A DNA stretch of 43,370 nt from Pseudomonadota bacterium (GTDB lineage: Bacteria; Pseudomonadota; Alphaproteobacteria; Reyranellales; Reyranellaceae), in the NCBI GenBank assembly GCA_020160955.1, contig JAIUOX010000033.1, forward strand, positions 1 to 43,370, in the 5' to 3' direction. The position numbers were made by a program, and so were the translations under genes. Shown in pieces: positions 17,821 to 25,694 of this stretch; positions within the stretch are counted from its first letter, which is position 1, and the number at the start of each line of letters is the position of its first letter. Under the pieces are notes generated by a model. It saw only the letters and a list, made by a program, of their open reading frames with translations, searched no databases and had not been told where the DNA came from.

Positions 17821-19635
17821 ATGGCCAAGCGCAACAGGACAACGACCCGGGATGGCAAGCGCGGCGGGCCCGGCGCGAAGATCGCGCCGGAGGGCGGCAA
17901 GGTTCCGGCCCGGGTTTCGCCCGACGACTACGTGCGGCGGCGCACCGAGGTCGAGAAGAAGGACCACGAGGACTTCCAGGGCTACCTCGCCGACAAGAAG
18001 GCGGCCGAGGCGCGCAAGGCGCCGCCGCCGGTCAAGACAAAGGGCGTGTCGCGGCGCACCATGTTCAATGTCGCGGTCGGCACCGCGGTCGCGGCCGAAG
18101 CGGCGGTGCTGGGCTACAACGCGCTGAACAACGGTGGCGGCTCGGTGTCGGATCACGGCGTGCGCCATGCCGGCGCCAACTACACCGAGGCGCAGCGCCA
18201 CAACATCGTGCGCGAGGTCGTCGACACGCGGGCCGACTTCCGCGGCCAGGGGCTGGGCAACTGGGTGGCGTTGCTGCCGACCAAGCTGGGCGGCGGCACC
18301 TACGCGATCGATCTCAACTCGAACCGCGTGCTGGCGTCGATCTGGTACTGGAACTACGGCGACTACAACCCGATCAGCCACCATCTCTGCGCCTTCCCGA
18401 GTTCCGACCCGATGCACGGCTTCGAGTTCGTGAACTCGACGCAGGGCGGCCAGAACTCGCTGATCTACGGCATCCCGGGCAGGGTCACCGCGGAGACCGC
18501 GCCGCCGGGCACCAACATCTACCGCGTGCGCTTCGACGGCACCCAGATGCAGCTGGTCGAGAACGTGTCGGAGACGACCGGGCTCGGCCTCGGCGTGCAC
18601 GTCACGGTCAACCCGAAGGACGCGCAGTCGTACTTCGTGACCGACGGGCAGAAGGACATCGCCGCCTGCTTCGACCGCACGACCTCGCGGGTCAAGGCGG
18701 CGCTGCGCTACGACTGGACGCCGAACGTGCCGGAACTGCGCGACGCCTGGATCAAGGGCGGCACGCTGACCATCAAGCGCATCCATCCCGATCCGCGTAC
18801 CGGCCTCTACGACTACAAGGGCACCAAGGGCAACAAGATCGACTGGGAAATGGTGCCGATGGGCGAGCTGTTCGTCGAGGAAGGCTCGCTGCCCGGCGAC
18901 GCGCCGCTGACCCTGACCGGCGCCGACGGCACGATCTGGCATCCCGAGGGACGCTGGGCGGCGACGGTGGTGCGGCTGTGCGGCGGCATCGCCATCCTCG
19001 ATCCGGAGAAGAACTTCGAGCCGGTGGCCTTCCTGCAGTTCAACAAGGACTCGCGCGACCAGTACCCGGTGGAGCGGATCGACAAGGACACCTGGCGCGT
19101 GGTGTTCGACAAGATCCACTCGCCGGGCCACGAGATCGGCTTCTCGCCGGACGGCCGCTTCCTGGTGATGATGAACAACCTGCGCGAAAACAACGCCTCG
19201 GTGTTCAGCTGCTCCGATCCCGATCCGACGAAGTGGCGCAAGATCGCCCATGTCGAGGACCCGCTGTGGCGCGGCAAGTATCCCAACCCGTTCCACATGG
19301 TGTTCTCGCTCGACAGCTCGAAGCTCTACCTGTCGATCCTCCACCCGTCGCCGGCCTACAGCGGCATCATGGTGGTCGACACCAGGACCTGGACGATCAT
19401 CAAGGAGGTCCAGGGCATCGGTCCCGACCTGCAGACGCCGGCCCTGACCTACGACGGCAAGTACGTGCTGACGCCGTTCAGCGGCTTCCAGCGGCAGTCG
19501 AGCGGTATCGCCGTGATCGACACCTCGACCGACACGCTGATCGGCATCCTGCCGAGCAACGGCGGGCACCATGACTGCGTCATCATCCCGACCGAGCTCT
19601 GGCACATGAAGCACACGCGGTCCTGCACGCTCTGA
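17821..19635 (+). CDS. Tat-exported NosZ / thiocyanate-dehydrogenase-like beta-propeller copper protein
   Basis: 604 residues, start supported by GGGGGAG 6 bases upstream. Residues 1-75 are a charged, probably disordered stretch; SRRTMF (77-82) plus a hydrophobic segment to about 100 form a Tat signal or anchor. The rest is a seven-bladed propeller with landmarks of nitrous oxide reductase: ISHHLCAF (His187, His188), GVHVTVNPKD (His260), GHEIGFSPDGRF (His437), PFHMVFS (His492), GIGPDLQTPALT, and GGHHDC (His583, His584). There is no CuA cupredoxin domain, so it is not a true NosZ. Lys155, Glu343 and Asp369 stand where I would expect the non-histidine residues of thiocyanate dehydrogenase, a three-copper periplasmic enzyme. 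Gln538 replaces the His of NosZ's GLGPLHT. The reaction is uncertain. Confidence 0.82.
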   Translation: MAKRNRTTTRDGKRGGPGAKIAPEGGKVPARVSPDDYVRRRTEVEKKDHEDFQGYLADKKAAEARKAPPPVKTKGVSRRTMFNVAVGTAVAAEAAVLGYNALNNGGGSVSDHGVRHAGANYTEAQRHNIVREVVDTRADFRGQGLGNWVALLPTKLGGGTYAIDLNSNRVLASIWYWNYGDYNPISHHLCAFPSSDPMHGFEFVNSTQGGQNSLIYGIPGRVTAETAPPGTNIYRVRFDGTQMQLVENVSETTGLGLGVHVTVNPKDAQSYFVTDGQKDIAACFDRTTSRVKAALRYDWTPNVPELRDAWIKGGTLTIKRIHPDPRTGLYDYKGTKGNKIDWEMVPMGELFVEEGSLPGDAPLTLTGADGTIWHPEGRWAATVVRLCGGIAILDPEKNFEPVAFLQFNKDSRDQYPVERIDKDTWRVVFDKIHSPGHEIGFSPDGRFLVMMNNLRENNASVFSCSDPDPTKWRKIAHVEDPLWRGKYPNPFHMVFSLDSSKLYLSILHPSPAYSGIMVVDTRTWTIIKEVQGIGPDLQTPALTYDGKYVLTPFSGFQRQSSGIAVIDTSTDTLIGILPSNGGHHDCVIIPTELWHMKHTRSCTL

Positions 19636-19648
19636 TGCGGGGCCCGCC

Positions 19649-20869
19649 CTGATCCGCGGCCTCTCGCTCGGCCTAGCGCTGCAGAACCTGGGGCGGCGCA
19701 AGGCGCGCAGCCTGCTGCTGGTCGCCGCGGTGGCGCTCGGCTGCGGCGTGGTGTTCGCCGGCACCGTCCTGATGCGCAGCATCGACCGCAGCATGGCGGT
19801 CGGCTTCACCCGGCTGGGCGCCGACCTGATGGTCGTGCCGGAAGGCGCGCTGACCAACATCACCGCCGCCCTGCTGGTCGTCGAACCGACCGACCTCGTG
19901 CTCGATGCCGGCCTGCTCGACCGCGCCGCGATCGCCAGCCTCGGCCGGGTCGCGGCGCAGAAGGTGGTGCGGGTCGCCGGCTCCGGGGTCGGCGGCCAGT
20001 TCGAGGCGGTCGACCTCGTGGGCTTCCAGCCGGACCGCGACTTCACCGTGCAGCCGTGGCTGGTCGAGCGGATCAACCGCCCGCTGCAGCCGGGCGATGT
20101 CATTTTGGGCGCCGGCCGCGACGGCGCGCTGGGGGCGCAGCTGCTGATCTTCGGCCGGCCGCACACGATCTACGGCCGGCTCGGCCGCACCGGCGTTGGC
20201 CCGCACGAGCGCGGCCTGTTCCTGCCGTTCGCGTCGCTCGAGGCGCTGGCGCCGGCGATCGCCGCGGCGGCCGGCGGCCGGAGCCCGCCCGCCCTGGCGC
20301 CGGGCAAGGCGAGCGGCTTCCTGGCCGAGCTCGCGCCGGGCGCCTCGCCGCTGGAGGCGCGCTTCGCGCTGCTGTCGAGCGTCAAGGGCATCAAGGTCGT
20401 GTCGGGCGACAGCACGCTGTCGGGCATCCGCCAGGGACTGTCGGCGCTGCTCGGTGGCCTGCTCGTACTGATGGCGCTGATGGTCGCCGGGCTCGCCCTG
20501 CTGGTCGGCGTGCTGTTCTCCGCCATCGTCACCGAGCGGCGCGGCGAGCTCGGCCTGCTCAAGGCGATCGGGGCGCGGCGCGACCAGGTGCTGGGCATGA
20601 TGGTCACCGAGGCGATGCTGGCGACCGGCGCCGGCGGCGTGCTCGGCGTCGGCGTGGGCGTGCTGGCATTGCGGCTGTTCGAGCGCGCCCTGGTCCGTCA
20701 GCTCGACGCGGTCGGCCTGCCGTTCGCCTGGATCGGCCCGCTCGACACGGCGTTGCTCGGGCTGGCGGCGATCGCGCTGGCCGCCGCGGTCGGCGCGCTG
20801 GGCGTCTTCGTGCCGGCGTGGCGGGCCAGCCGCCGCGACGTCTACGACCTGGTGCGGGGAGAGGGCTGA
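19649..20869 (+). CDS. MacB/FtsX-type ABC transporter permease
   Basis: About 406 residues. The protein clearly begins IRGLSLGLALQNLGRRKARSLLLV, which is the standard cytoplasmic start of FtsX/LolE/MacB permeases, but no ATG, GTG or TTG precedes it; CTG at 19649, seven bases after GCGGGG, is the best start. The GTG at 19730 would cut into helix 1. Topology: one N-terminal helix, a periplasmic domain of about 220 residues, then three C-terminal helices with TERRGELGLLKAIGARRDQV between them. Such permeases move substrates between membrane and periplasm or power periplasmic processes. It follows the NosZ-like gene by 13 bp and overlaps the ATPase gene by one base. Confidence 0.87.
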   Translation: MIRGLSLGLALQNLGRRKARSLLLVAAVALGCGVVFAGTVLMRSIDRSMAVGFTRLGADLMVVPEGALTNITAALLVVEPTDLVLDAGLLDRAAIASLGRVAAQKVVRVAGSGVGGQFEAVDLVGFQPDRDFTVQPWLVERINRPLQPGDVILGAGRDGALGAQLLIFGRPHTIYGRLGRTGVGPHERGLFLPFASLEALAPAIAAAAGGRSPPALAPGKASGFLAELAPGASPLEARFALLSSVKGIKVVSGDSTLSGIRQGLSALLGGLLVLMALMVAGLALLVGVLFSAIVTERRGELGLLKAIGARRDQVLGMMVTEAMLATGAGGVLGVGVGVLALRLFERALVRQLDAVGLPFAWIGPLDTALLGLAAIALAAAVGALGVFVPAWRASRRDVYDLVRGEG

Positions 20870-21537
20870 TGCTGTCCTGCCGCGGCCTGCACAAGCGCTA
20901 CCGCACCGAGCGCGGCGAGATCGAGGCGCTGGCGGGCGTCGATCTCGACGTCGCGCCCGGCACGTTCGCCGCGGTGATCGGCCGGTCGGGCTCGGGCAAG
21001 TCGTCGCTGATGGCGATGATCGGCGGCCTCAGCCGGCCGTCCGACGGCACGGTCGGCATCGACGGCACCGACCTGTGGGGGCTGTCCGACGACGGGCTGG
21101 CCGAGTTCCGCAATCGCCGGATCGGTTTCGTCTTCCAGTTCACCAGTCTGCTGCCGACGCTGCGGCTGGTCGACAACGTCGCGCTGCCGGCGCTGCTCGG
21201 CCGCCGGCTGGGCCAGCGCGCGGCCTACGAGCGGGCGGCCGTGCTGCTCGACCGGGTGGGCCTCGCCGACTACCGCGCCGCCTACCCGGCCGAGGTCTCC
21301 GCCGGCGAGCAGCGCCGCGCCGTGATCGCCCGCGCGCTGGTCAACGAGCCGGCGCTGCTGCTGGCCGACGAGCCGACCGCCGATCTCGACGAGCAGACCG
21401 AGATCGAGATCATGGACGAGCTGCTGGCGGTCAACTGCGAGCTCGGCACGACGCTGCTGCTGGTGACCCACAACCTCGCGCTGGCCGAGGCGGCCGAGCA
21501 GGTCGTGCACATCGCCGGCGGACGGATCGTGCCGTGA
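20869..21537 (+). CDS. LolD/MacB-type ABC transporter ATPase
   Basis: 222 residues. Walker A GRSGSGKSS, Q-loop FVFQF, signature VSAGEQRRAVIARAL (an altered LSGGQ), Walker B LLLADEPTADLD and switch histidine in VTHNLA are all present, so it should be active. The ATG overlaps the permease stop in TGATG. It pairs with the permease to form a type VII (mechanotransmission) ABC system. Being in one operon with a Tat-exported copper-enzyme-like protein, it may help metal-centre assembly or substrate traffic, by analogy with NosF/NosY in nos operons; that is inference. Confidence 0.93.
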   Translation: MLSCRGLHKRYRTERGEIEALAGVDLDVAPGTFAAVIGRSGSGKSSLMAMIGGLSRPSDGTVGIDGTDLWGLSDDGLAEFRNRRIGFVFQFTSLLPTLRLVDNVALPALLGRRLGQRAAYERAAVLLDRVGLADYRAAYPAEVSAGEQRRAVIARALVNEPALLLADEPTADLDEQTEIEIMDELLAVNCELGTTLLLVTHNLALAEAAEQVVHIAGGRIVP

Positions 21538-21547
21538 GGCGGCGGCC

Positions 21548-22402
21548 ATGACCGAGCGGCCCGACCTCGCCGCGCTGTCGGACGCCGAGAAGGACGCGCT
21601 GATCCGCGCCTTGTGGCGCGCGCAGGCCGCCGACCGGGCCGAACTGCGCCGGCTGCGGCGGCGGCTGGACGCGCCGGGCGACGGCGCCGCCGCGGCGGCG
21701 GCCAGCCCGCTGCTCGACCGGCTGCGCGAGGCCGACCCGCGGCCGCGCCGCCCGTCTCCCGTCGAGGTCGAGGACGGGCTCGGGCGCGGCTTCCGGCCGT
21801 GGCGGTCGACGCTGCTGATGGGCGCGATCGGCCTGCTGTGCGCCGGCTTCGCGATCGACGGCGCGGTCGGCATCTGGCAGTCGCGCGACCTGCAGCGCCA
21901 GCGCCAGGCGCGGCTGCTGCTCGAGCACGAGGCGCGCAGCGCGCTCTACGTCGAGCTGAAGCGCATCGTGGCCGAGCCGGACGGCAAGTCGTTCCGGATG
22001 ACGCTGTCGCTGCAGAACACCAACCCGGCGGCGCCGCTGTTCGTGATGCTGAACGCGGTCGGCGTCTTCGTGCAGGTCGGCACGGCGTGGCAGCAGGTGC
22101 CGTCGCGCGCGCTGGGCGTGGCCGGCAGCGGCGTGGTGCGGCTGGTCGACGGCTACACCTGGGAGGTCGCGTTCACGCCCGACGTGACGGGCTGGGCCGA
22201 GCTGATCCCGGGCTACATGCATGTCCGCGTGCAGGCCGACCTGCTGATCGGCCGCCAGGCCCAGCCGGGCCGCGACATCGTCGAGCGCCGCACGCCGTTC
22301 TACGTCTACCTCAAGCCGCACGGCGCCGACGACGCGGCGATCCGGGCCCGCACCAACATGTCGGGCCCGCCGCCGCTGTTCATCCCGATGCCACCGCACT
22401 GA
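21548..22402 (+). CDS. Membrane-anchored periplasmic protein of the copper-enzyme operon
   Basis: 284 residues. Residues 1-40 form a charged helix (LSDAEKDALIRALWRAQ), followed by an Ala/Pro-rich linker, one transmembrane helix (about 88-109) and a periplasmic domain of about 170 residues rich in strands (FRMTLSLQNTNPAAPLFVM, then YTWEVAFTPDVTGWAEL). No family is recognised. It starts 10 bp after the ATPase gene and probably works with the ABC pair and the NosZ-like protein. Its end overlaps the dioxygenase gene tail to tail by 23 bp. Confidence 0.78.
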   Translation: MTERPDLAALSDAEKDALIRALWRAQAADRAELRRLRRRLDAPGDGAAAAAASPLLDRLREADPRPRRPSPVEVEDGLGRGFRPWRSTLLMGAIGLLCAGFAIDGAVGIWQSRDLQRQRQARLLLEHEARSALYVELKRIVAEPDGKSFRMTLSLQNTNPAAPLFVMLNAVGVFVQVGTAWQQVPSRALGVAGSGVVRLVDGYTWEVAFTPDVTGWAELIPGYMHVRVQADLLIGRQAQPGRDIVERRTPFYVYLKPHGADDAAIRARTNMSGPPPLFIPMPPH

Positions 22403-23255
22403 CCGCCGACTCGCTCGCCGGGTCGCCGGCGATGCGGCTGTGCCACATGATGCGGCGCTGGGTCATGTCCCACGGGGTGGCCTGGTGCATCAGGCAGCGA
22501 TTGTCCCACAGCACCGTGTCGCCCGGCGTCCAGTCGTGGTGGTAGGTGCGCGGCGGCTGGCAGGCGAAGTCGATCAGCCCCTCGATGAAGCGCTCGGACT
22601 CGTCCGGCGCGAGGCCGGGGATGTTGTGCGCGTGGCGGCCGATCAGCAGCGACTTGCGGCCGGTCTCGGGATGGACCTTGACCAGCGGGCGCAGCGGCAC
22701 CGGGCCGTCGTGGAAGCCGTAGCCATGGTACTCGCCGTCGGCCTTCCGCGCGCTGTGGCCGAGCTTGGACTGGCTGTAGTGCAGCGAGTGGTGCGCCGAC
22801 ATGCCCTCGAGCCGCGCCCTGGTCGCTGCGTCGAGCGCGTCGTAGGCCGCGCGCATGTCGGCGAAGCCGGTCTGGCCGCCGCTGCCCGGCACTTCCTCGG
22901 CGCTGAACACCGCGCCCTTGGCCTGCACCGGCATGTAGGTGCTGTCGTGGTGCCAGCCCATGTTGCCCTTGAGGATCTTGATGACGTCGTCGTTGTCCTG
23001 CTCGGGCCGCACGGTGCCGTCGGAACGGACGTTGCTGATCGGCAGGATCTCGAACTCGAGGGCGCCGAAGCGGCGGGCGAAGGCGACCTGCTCGTCGCGC
23101 CGCAGGTGTTGCCCGGGGAACACCAGCAACGCGTACTCCAGCCACGCGTCGTGCAGCTGGCGGAACGCCGCCGCGTCGATGTCGGCGAGGCGGATGCCGC
23201 GGACCACGGCGCCGAAGGTGGCGTCGATCGGTTCGATCTCGAAGGCGCGAGCCAT
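22380..23255 (-). CDS. TauD/TfdA-family Fe(II)/2-oxoglutarate dioxygenase
   Basis: 291 residues, standard family length. Iron ligands are His102-x-Asp104 in GWHHDSTYMP and His257 in NRCLMHQATPW; Arg267/268 in MTQRRIMWHSR should bind 2-oxoglutarate. These enzymes hydroxylate and so break down substrates such as taurine, alkyl sulfates or phenoxyacetates. No desulfonation or transport genes are adjacent, so the substrate is open. It is not obviously in an operon; a 70-bp gap separates it from the methyltransferase gene upstream. Confidence 0.93.
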   Translation of the reverse strand: MARAFEIEPIDATFGAVVRGIRLADIDAAAFRQLHDAWLEYALLVFPGQHLRRDEQVAFARRFGALEFEILPISNVRSDGTVRPEQDNDDVIKILKGNMGWHHDSTYMPVQAKGAVFSAEEVPGSGGQTGFADMRAAYDALDAATRARLEGMSAHHSLHYSQSKLGHSARKADGEYHGYGFHDGPVPLRPLVKVHPETGRKSLLIGRHAHNIPGLAPDESERFIEGLIDFACQPPRTYHHDWTPGDTVLWDNRCLMHQATPWDMTQRRIMWHSRIAGDPASESAVSAVASG

Positions 23256-23325
23256 GCCTGATCCTCCCGGTCGGTGTTTGTCTTGCCCGGGATCATGCGG
23301 CGTGACCGCCGCCCCGACAAGCCGG

Positions 23326-24735
23326 TCAGGCGATCATCAGGGAGCGCAAGCGGGTCATGCCGGGGTCGCCGGGCTGGGCCCCGCGCAGGAGCCCAGCCTC
23401 GTCCCGGCTGACCGTCAGGCCACCACCCAGCAGCGGACTGGCGAGCGCGCGCCTCCCGGCACCGGGCTCGAACCCGTCGAGCAGCCGCGCGTTCAGCCGG
23501 TCGGTGGCGCCGCGCGCCGCCTCGGCCTCCCGGTCGGACTGCGCCGCGCCGACAAGGTCCTGGCCCAGCAGCAGCTCGGCGACGTCGGCGATATCCGCCA
23601 GGCTGGCCTGGCCACCGAGCGACGCGGCGATCTCGGCCAGCGAGCGGGCCCTGCGGTCGGACAGGAGATCGAGCACCGCCGAGACCGTGGCGTCCGGCGG
23701 TCCCTTGCCGCGTAGCAGGAGGGGCGCACGCACCTCGAAGGGCAGGGCGGGCTTGTCCGCGACCAGCACGATCCGCTCGTCGCGCAGGCCGTCGCCGGCA
23801 TCGCGCTCGACCGGCGCCTTGATCCAGTAGTCGTAGCGGAAGCCGCGGTTGAGCAGGAAGTCCCGGACGGTCTCGCGCAGCACCGGGTCGTCGATGCCGT
23901 CGAGCATGGCCTGTTGCGCGGGCTCGATCAGCAGGGATTCGACGGCGCCGCTGTATCCGGCCGGACCGGCGAACACGAGGCCGGCGGCCGCCAGGTGCGC
24001 CGCGACCTCGGCGAAGTGCATCGGGCGCCAGTCGCGGTTGAAGTACTCGTGCGCGAGGTAGCGGCGGTCGGCATCCTTCAGGGTGTCGAACGACCTGGCG
24101 AGGCCCGGCGTGTCCTGCAGGTAGGCGGGGTTGGTGGCGAGCAGGCGCGCGGCGAAGTCGATGGCGCGGTCGATGCGCGGCACGATGCCTTCGCCCTTGT
24201 CGGCCTGCCGGGCATGCTGGACGACGAGGTGGCGCAGCGGTTCCATCGCGGCCTTGCCGGGCAGCGCGTTGTAGCTGACATGGAGCACGCCGCCGGGCCG
24301 CAGGCGCTGGCCGACGAAGTCGACGATCGCGGCCCGGTTGCCGTCGGACACCCAGCTCCAGATCCCGTGCAGCACGATGAAGTCGAACGACGGCAGGTCG
24401 GTGCGGGCGGCGAAGTCGACGAAGCTCTCGGCGTGGAGGTCGGCCGCGACGCCGGCGGCCTCGACGAGGCCGCGCGCGTGGCGCACGTGGTCGGGATTGA
24501 TGTCGTTGCCGACCCAGCGCGCGCTGCCGGCGGCGGCGTGGATCGCGAGGCTGACGCCCTGGCCGAAGCCGAGTTCGCAGGCTTGGGCGACGCTCGGCGG
24601 CTCGAGGCCGGCGCGGCGCAGGGCGAGGCGCATGTAGAGCGGGTTGGTTCGCGGATGGTAGTCGAAGGTGTAGCCGATCTCGGTCACGTACCCCTCGGCG
24701 CGGTCTTTCGCCGAGGGCACCGCATCAGCCGGCAT
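23326..24735 (-). CDS. Class I SAM methyltransferase with C-terminal regulatory domain
   Basis: 469 residues. The first half is a Rossmann methyltransferase: motif I ACELGFGQG (52-60), then GNDINPDHV, FDFIVLHGIWSWV and LRPGGVLHVSYNALPG. The middle and end match the MethyTransf_Reg type of methyltransferase regulatory domain, with a winged-helix-like end (SLAEIAASLGG, LADIADVAELLL). Substrate unknown. The annotated ATG has no good ribosome site; a strong GGGGAGG leads instead to a 10-codon frame that overlaps the start, see the separate entry. Confidence 0.88.
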   Translation of the reverse strand: MPADAVPSAKDRAEGYVTEIGYTFDYHPRTNPLYMRLALRRAGLEPPSVAQACELGFGQGVSLAIHAAAGSARWVGNDINPDHVRHARGLVEAAGVAADLHAESFVDFAARTDLPSFDFIVLHGIWSWVSDGNRAAIVDFVGQRLRPGGVLHVSYNALPGKAAMEPLRHLVVQHARQADKGEGIVPRIDRAIDFAARLLATNPAYLQDTPGLARSFDTLKDADRRYLAHEYFNRDWRPMHFAEVAAHLAAAGLVFAGPAGYSGAVESLLIEPAQQAMLDGIDDPVLRETVRDFLLNRGFRYDYWIKAPVERDAGDGLRDERIVLVADKPALPFEVRAPLLLRGKGPPDATVSAVLDLLSDRRARSLAEIAASLGGQASLADIADVAELLLGQDLVGAAQSDREAEAARGATDRLNARLLDGFEPGAGRRALASPLLGGGLTVSRDEAGLLRGAQPGDPGMTRLRSLMIA

Positions 24736-24757
24736 CGATCTGCTGCACTCGCGCCAT
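24725..24757 (-). other. 10-codon ORF overlapping the methyltransferase start
   Basis: ATG at 24757 is preceded by GGGGAGGACGCG, the best ribosome site in the area, and reads MARVQQIDAG before TGA at 24725-24727, which lies inside the first codons of the methyltransferase. It could be a leader for translational coupling, or the original N-terminus displaced by a frameshift. Confidence 0.4.
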
Positions 24758-24782
24758 CGCGTCCTCCCCGGCCGATCATACG

Positions 24783-24811
24783 AAAAACGGCCGGGACGCG
24801 CCCGGCCGTTT
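24783..24811 (-). terminator. Rho-independent terminator of the bdh-adc-patatin operon
   Basis: A perfect 11-bp inverted repeat (AAACGGCCGGG at 24785-24795 and its complement at 24801-24811) with a 5-base loop. On the minus strand it is followed by five T residues, 63 bp beyond the stop of the 3-hydroxybutyrate dehydrogenase gene. On the plus strand the T run is only three. Confidence 0.88.
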
Positions 24812-24874
24812 CGCGCCGTCGGGGAAGACCGTTACTGGACCACGATCTCGACCCTGCAGCGAGTGGCTCCTGGC

Positions 24875-25657
24875 CTACTGCATGAACCAGCCGTGGCTGA
24901 CAACCATCGACTGGCCGGTCAGTGCGGTGCTGGAGGCGCCGGCGAAGTACAGCACGGCGTCGGCGACCTCGTCGGTCGTGGTGAACTGGCCGTCGACCGT
25001 GTCCTTCAGCATCACCTTCTTGATGATGTCCTCCTCGCTCATCTTGAGCTCGGCGGCCTGCTCGGGGATCTGCTTGTCGACCAGCGGGGTGCGCACGAAG
25101 CCCGGGCACACGACGTTGGCCGACACGTTGAACTCCGCGCCTTCCTTGGCCAGCACCTTGGCGAGGCCGATCAGGCCGTGCTTGGCGGTGACGTAGGGCG
25201 CCTTCAGCTTCGACGCTTCCTTGGAATGCACCGAGCCCATGTAGACGACGCGGCCGTACTTGGCGGCGTACATGTGCTTGAGGCAGGCCCTGGTCGTCAG
25301 GAACGCGCCGTCGAGGTGGATCGACAGCAGCTTCTTCCAGTCGGCGAACGGGAAGTCGACCAGCGGCTTCACGATCTGGATGCCGGCGTTGCTGACCAGG
25401 ATGTCGACCTTGCCGTACTTGGCGACGGTGTCGGCGACGCCCTTCTCGACCTGCGCCTCGTCGACGACGTTCATCGCCACCGCGAACGCCTCGCCGCCCT
25501 TGGCCTTGATCTCCTTCGCGGTCGCGTTGGCGGCGTCGAGGTTGAGGTCGGCGATGACCGGGATGCCGCCCTCGGCGGCGATGCGCAGGGCGATTTCCTT
25601 GCCGATGCCGCTCGCGGCGCCGGTGACGATGGCAACTCTTCCCTTGAAACGCGACAT
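24875..25657 (-). CDS. bdhA: D-3-hydroxybutyrate dehydrogenase (short-chain dehydrogenase)
   Basis: 260 residues. NAD site TGAASGIGKE, NAG in LVSNAGIQ, and catalytic Ser142, Tyr155, Lys159 (MGSVHSKEASKLKAPYVTAKHG). SVHSKEASKLKAPYV and the WFMQ ending are characteristic of bacterial BdhA, which interconverts 3-hydroxybutyrate and acetoacetate during polyhydroxybutyrate breakdown. It is third in an operon after patatin and acetoacetate decarboxylase genes (37 bp gap) and is followed by a strong terminator. The partner reaction (acetoacetate to acetone and CO2) is encoded just upstream. Confidence 0.94.
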   Translation of the reverse strand: MSRFKGRVAIVTGAASGIGKEIALRIAAEGGIPVIADLNLDAANATAKEIKAKGGEAFAVAMNVVDEAQVEKGVADTVAKYGKVDILVSNAGIQIVKPLVDFPFADWKKLLSIHLDGAFLTTRACLKHMYAAKYGRVVYMGSVHSKEASKLKAPYVTAKHGLIGLAKVLAKEGAEFNVSANVVCPGFVRTPLVDKQIPEQAAELKMSEEDIIKKVMLKDTVDGQFTTTDEVADAVLYFAGASSTALTGQSMVVSHGWFMQ

Positions 25658-25694
25658 GGTGTCGATCCTCTCTCTGTGATTCGGGGTCAGGGCG

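Noticed and set aside
17821..19635. Calling the propeller protein a true nitrous oxide reductase (nosZ)
   Set aside because: The C-terminal CuA cupredoxin domain is absent, and the expected GLGPLHT histidine is Gln. No nosD, nosL or nosR-like gene is near.
21548..22402. Resemblance of the N-terminal helix to transposase coiled coils
   Set aside because: A transmembrane helix and a strand-rich periplasmic domain follow; no catalytic transposase domain or terminal inverted repeats.
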